DNA from: Chitinophagaceae bacterium
GTDB taxonomy: Bacteria; Bacteroidota; Bacteroidia; Chitinophagales; Chitinophagaceae
Length of the DNA stretch: 64,000 bases
NCBI GenBank assembly: GCA_947451935.1
Contig: CANGBH010000001.1
Span: 40,067 to 104,066, forward strand
Reading direction: 5' to 3'
This document shows positions 62,384-64,000 of the stretch, in pieces; positions within the stretch are counted from its first letter, which is position 1; the number at the start of each line of letters is the position of its first letter. The translations under genes were made by a program, and so were the position numbers. A model generated the notes under the pieces. The model did not search any database, was not told where the DNA came from, and was given only the letters and a program-made list of their open reading frames with translations.

Positions 62384-62770
62384 TTAATTTCTTTTAAAAG
62401 GTGCTTCCATCTGAAATACGGGTATATTGACCTCAAACCGGTTTTTTGTATTGACATTCTCCATAAGATAGGTGCCATACATTTGACCAAGCTCAGACTT
62501 TAGATTACATCCAGATATATATTGATATTGTTCATTTGGGGCAATTATTGGTTGAGCTCCAATTACACCCTCCCCCTCTACTTCACGCTGTTCAGTGCTA
62601 CTGTCTTGAATAAACCAATGACGACGCAAGAGTTGTACAGGAAACAGGTTGTTATTTTCAATAGTTACTCTATAAGCAAACATAAACTCCTGCTGTTGAG
62701 GATTTGAGTAGTCTGCTTGATAAAATTGTTCAACACTTATTTTTACACCTTCTGTTACTGCAGATTCCAT
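62384..62770 (-). CDS. apaG: ApaG (DUF525) family protein
   Basis: A 128-residue small beta-sandwich protein. TEGVKISVEQFYQADYSNPQQQEFMFAYRVTIEN, LLRRHWFIQDSSTEQREVEGEGVIGAQPIIAPNEQYQYISGC and GQMYGTYLM are the ApaG blocks. ApaG is a dinucleoside-polyphosphate-linked protein of unclear biochemical role. I start at the ATG 62770; a TTG six codons upstream overlaps a TAnnTTTG element (62786-62793, TATATTTG on the minus strand), which may be its promoter. Confidence 0.93.
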   Translation of the reverse strand: MESAVTEGVKISVEQFYQADYSNPQQQEFMFAYRVTIENNNLFPVQLLRRHWFIQDSSTEQREVEGEGVIGAQPIIAPNEQYQYISGCNLKSELGQMYGTYLMENVNTKNRFEVNIPVFQMEAPFKRN

Positions 62771-62785
62771 CGTTTCCGATTTATT

Positions 62786-62793
62786 CAAATATA
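62786..62793 (-). promoter_or_regulatory. Putative -7 element for apaG
   Basis: Minus-strand TATATTTG fully matches TAnnTTTG and ends 15 bases before the apaG ATG at 62770, giving a predicted leader of about 12 nt. Confidence 0.4.
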
Positions 62794-62880
62794 AAAATTA
62801 ATCTATTCCGAAACTTATTTCCCAAATAAATGATACCCGTATTTAAACGCTCAATTGGGATAATTGTTTCAAGCATGATT

Positions 62881-62899
62881 CAATAATTAGCAATTATTG
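62881..62899. repeat. Perfect palindrome upstream of the DUF1080 gene
   Basis: CAATAATT, a 3-base centre, then AATTATTG: an 8-bp perfect inverted repeat 82 bp before the ATG at 62982. It has no T-run and so is more operator-like than terminator-like. The rest of the 62794-62981 gap shows nothing else. Confidence 0.4.
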
Positions 62900-62981
62900 G
62901 CTAAAGTTTGGTTTTTCAAATTGACTTTTTTGTATATTCATTCACTAATTACATTTTTATCAACATAATTAACGACTTGTT

Positions 62982-63722
62982 ATGAAAAAGAATTTACTAA
63001 CTATCCTTGCAATATTCTCTATTCTGACTTCTATTGCACAATCAAATGATGATGCTCCAAAATTGACTGAAGTTTGGGAGCCGGTAGCAGCAATAGTCAA
63101 ACCAGGTAAAACAGCTCAAGATGCTCCTTCAGATGCAATAGTTCTTTTTAATGGCAAAGATTTGTCGGCATGGCAAAATAGTGATAAAAAGCCTGCTGAA
63201 TGGATTGTTGGAGATGGCGCTATGACTGTAAAAAAAGGCACAGGTATGATCACTACTAAACAAGCTTTTGGTGATTGCCAATTACATATTGAATGGAGAA
63301 CTCCGGCAGAGGTTGTTGGTGAAAGTCAGGGTAGAGGGAATAGCGGTATTTTTCTAATGGGCCGATATGAACTTCAAGTGTTAGACAATTACAATAATAG
63401 AACATACTCCAACGGACAAGCAGGCAGTATTTATAAACAACTAATCCCACTAGCAAATGCTTGCAGAGAACCAGGTGAATGGCAAACATATGATGTGATT
63501 TTCACTGCACCAAGATTCAGTGAAAATGGACGTCTTCAATCAGCTGCAAGAATTACTGTTATTCACAACGGCGTACTTGTTCAAAACAATGCTACTATTT
63601 GGGGTGCAACTGAATACATTGGTATCCCTCAATACAAACAGCATGGGTTAAAAGAGCCAATAAGTCTTCAAGATCATGGAAATCCAGTTAGCTATAGAAA
63701 CATTTGGATTAGGGAGCTGTAG
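62982..63722 (+). CDS. Secreted DUF1080 (3-keto-disaccharide hydrolase-like) protein
   Basis: A 246-residue exported protein: signal peptide (about 1-19, SIAQS), then a concanavalin-like beta-sandwich of the DUF1080 family with VLFNGKDLSAWQN, WIVGDGAMTVKKGTGMITTKQAFGDCQLHIEWRTP, GNSGIFLMGRYELQVLDNYNN and the C-terminal LQDHGNPVSYRNIWIREL. Some members hydrolyse 3-keto-glucosides; activity here is inferred only from family membership. No sugar dehydrogenase or isomerase is adjacent. Its 3' end overlaps mfd by 14 bp. Confidence 0.87.
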   Translation: MKKNLLTILAIFSILTSIAQSNDDAPKLTEVWEPVAAIVKPGKTAQDAPSDAIVLFNGKDLSAWQNSDKKPAEWIVGDGAMTVKKGTGMITTKQAFGDCQLHIEWRTPAEVVGESQGRGNSGIFLMGRYELQVLDNYNNRTYSNGQAGSIYKQLIPLANACREPGEWQTYDVIFTAPRFSENGRLQSAARITVIHNGVLVQNNATIWGATEYIGIPQYKQHGLKEPISLQDHGNPVSYRNIWIREL

Positions 63723-64000
63723 TAGCTAATTCCTTTCGCAGATTTACAGTACGTTTAAGTTCATTTAGGAATAGTTCAACTTGTTCCATAGACTCTACAT
63801 GCTCTGTGATGAGTAAGAAATTTTTACCGGTTTGCTTTAGGTGACTTTTATTGGTTTTCGTTTGAATATGCAAGAGGATAGATTGAAATAATGCAGACTC
63901 AAAATAAGGGGAGTCGGGATTATTTACAAAATAACATCTGAGTGTTTTTTGCTTCAATGTTAATCGCTCAAAGCCTAATTCAACCGATATCTTCCTACAC
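63709..64000 (-). CDS. mfd: Transcription-repair coupling factor Mfd, C-terminal end
   Basis: Only the last about 97 residues are in the window; the frame stays open to the edge (ELGFERLTLKQKTLRCYFVNNPDSPYFESALF). This is the C-terminal TRCF domain of Mfd as I know it from Bacteroidota, with TGKNFLLITEHVESMEQVELFL near the end. Mfd removes stalled RNA polymerase and recruits UvrA. The apparent short frame starting at a TTG (63957) is not a real start. The stop overlaps the DUF1080 gene by 14 bp. Confidence 0.85.
   Translation of the reverse strand, partial: CRKISVELGFERLTLKQKTLRCYFVNNPDSPYFESALFQSILLHIQTKTNKSHLKQTGKNFLLITEHVESMEQVELFLNELKRTVNLRKELATTAP

Overview
This is an ordinary chromosomal stretch of a Bacteroidota genome, AT-rich and densely coded on both strands. 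The assignment rests on a TonB-dependent receptor paired with a surface lipoprotein, the type IX secretion protein PorZ, the gliding lipoprotein GldB, a carboxypeptidase-regulatory/DUF5686 outer-membrane protein, a split transketolase, the lack of convincing Shine-Dalgarno sequences, and many TAnnTTTG (-7) promoter elements of the type known from this phylum. The mix of alkane-monooxygenase-like and front-end-desaturase-like membrane enzymes fits an environmental, possibly Cytophagales-like organism, but the sequence does not settle the order. I saw no tRNA, rRNA, insertion sequence, phage gene or CRISPR array.

Layout. 1-5.1 kb: end of a transglutaminase-like gene, then a TonB receptor and a TIG/beta-helix lipoprotein on the minus strand. 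5.3-8.3 kb: rfbA, galE and an isolated transketolase C-terminal half. 8.3-10.1 kb: an ECF sigma factor, a one-TM protein with three internal repeats (putative anti-sigma) and a Spy-like periplasmic protein. 10.3-16.9 kb (minus): the rod-shape operon mreB-mreC-mreD-mrdA-rodA, ending in a metallo-beta-lactamase-fold hydrolase. 17-24.3 kb: purD, a POT peptide transporter, an AlkB-like monooxygenase, serS, a conserved small protein and a PbfA-like PLP enzyme. 24.6-31 kb: gcvH-vanZ, prfA, an amidohydrolase, recO and porZ. 31-38.8 kb: an MMPL/RND exporter, a TlpA-like lipoprotein, gatB and alaS. 38.9-49.5 kb: two LytM peptidases, a MerR regulator, an MscS channel, a secreted propeller-like protein, lpxH, an LUD protein, ftsH, rsfS, birA and bcp. 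49.7-56.6 kb: a 57-residue membrane microprotein, carB without its allosteric domain, the DUF5686 protein and a class III aminotransferase. 56.7-64 kb: gamma-carbonic anhydrase, a tiny lipoprotein, rsgA, nadE, gldB, a desaturase, apaG, a DUF1080 protein and the 3' end of mfd.

Functionally the window is mostly housekeeping: envelope growth and shape (mre/mrd, lpxH, LytM enzymes, FtsH), translation (serS, alaS, gatB, prfA, rsfS, rsgA), cofactors and nucleotides (nadE, birA, carB, purD, gcvH) and phylum-specific envelope machinery (porZ, gldB, TonB receptor). No obviously novel multi-gene system is visible. The most interesting signal is regulatory: at least seven genes have a TAnnTTTG element ending only 3-7 bases before the ATG, which predicts leaderless or nearly leaderless mRNAs.
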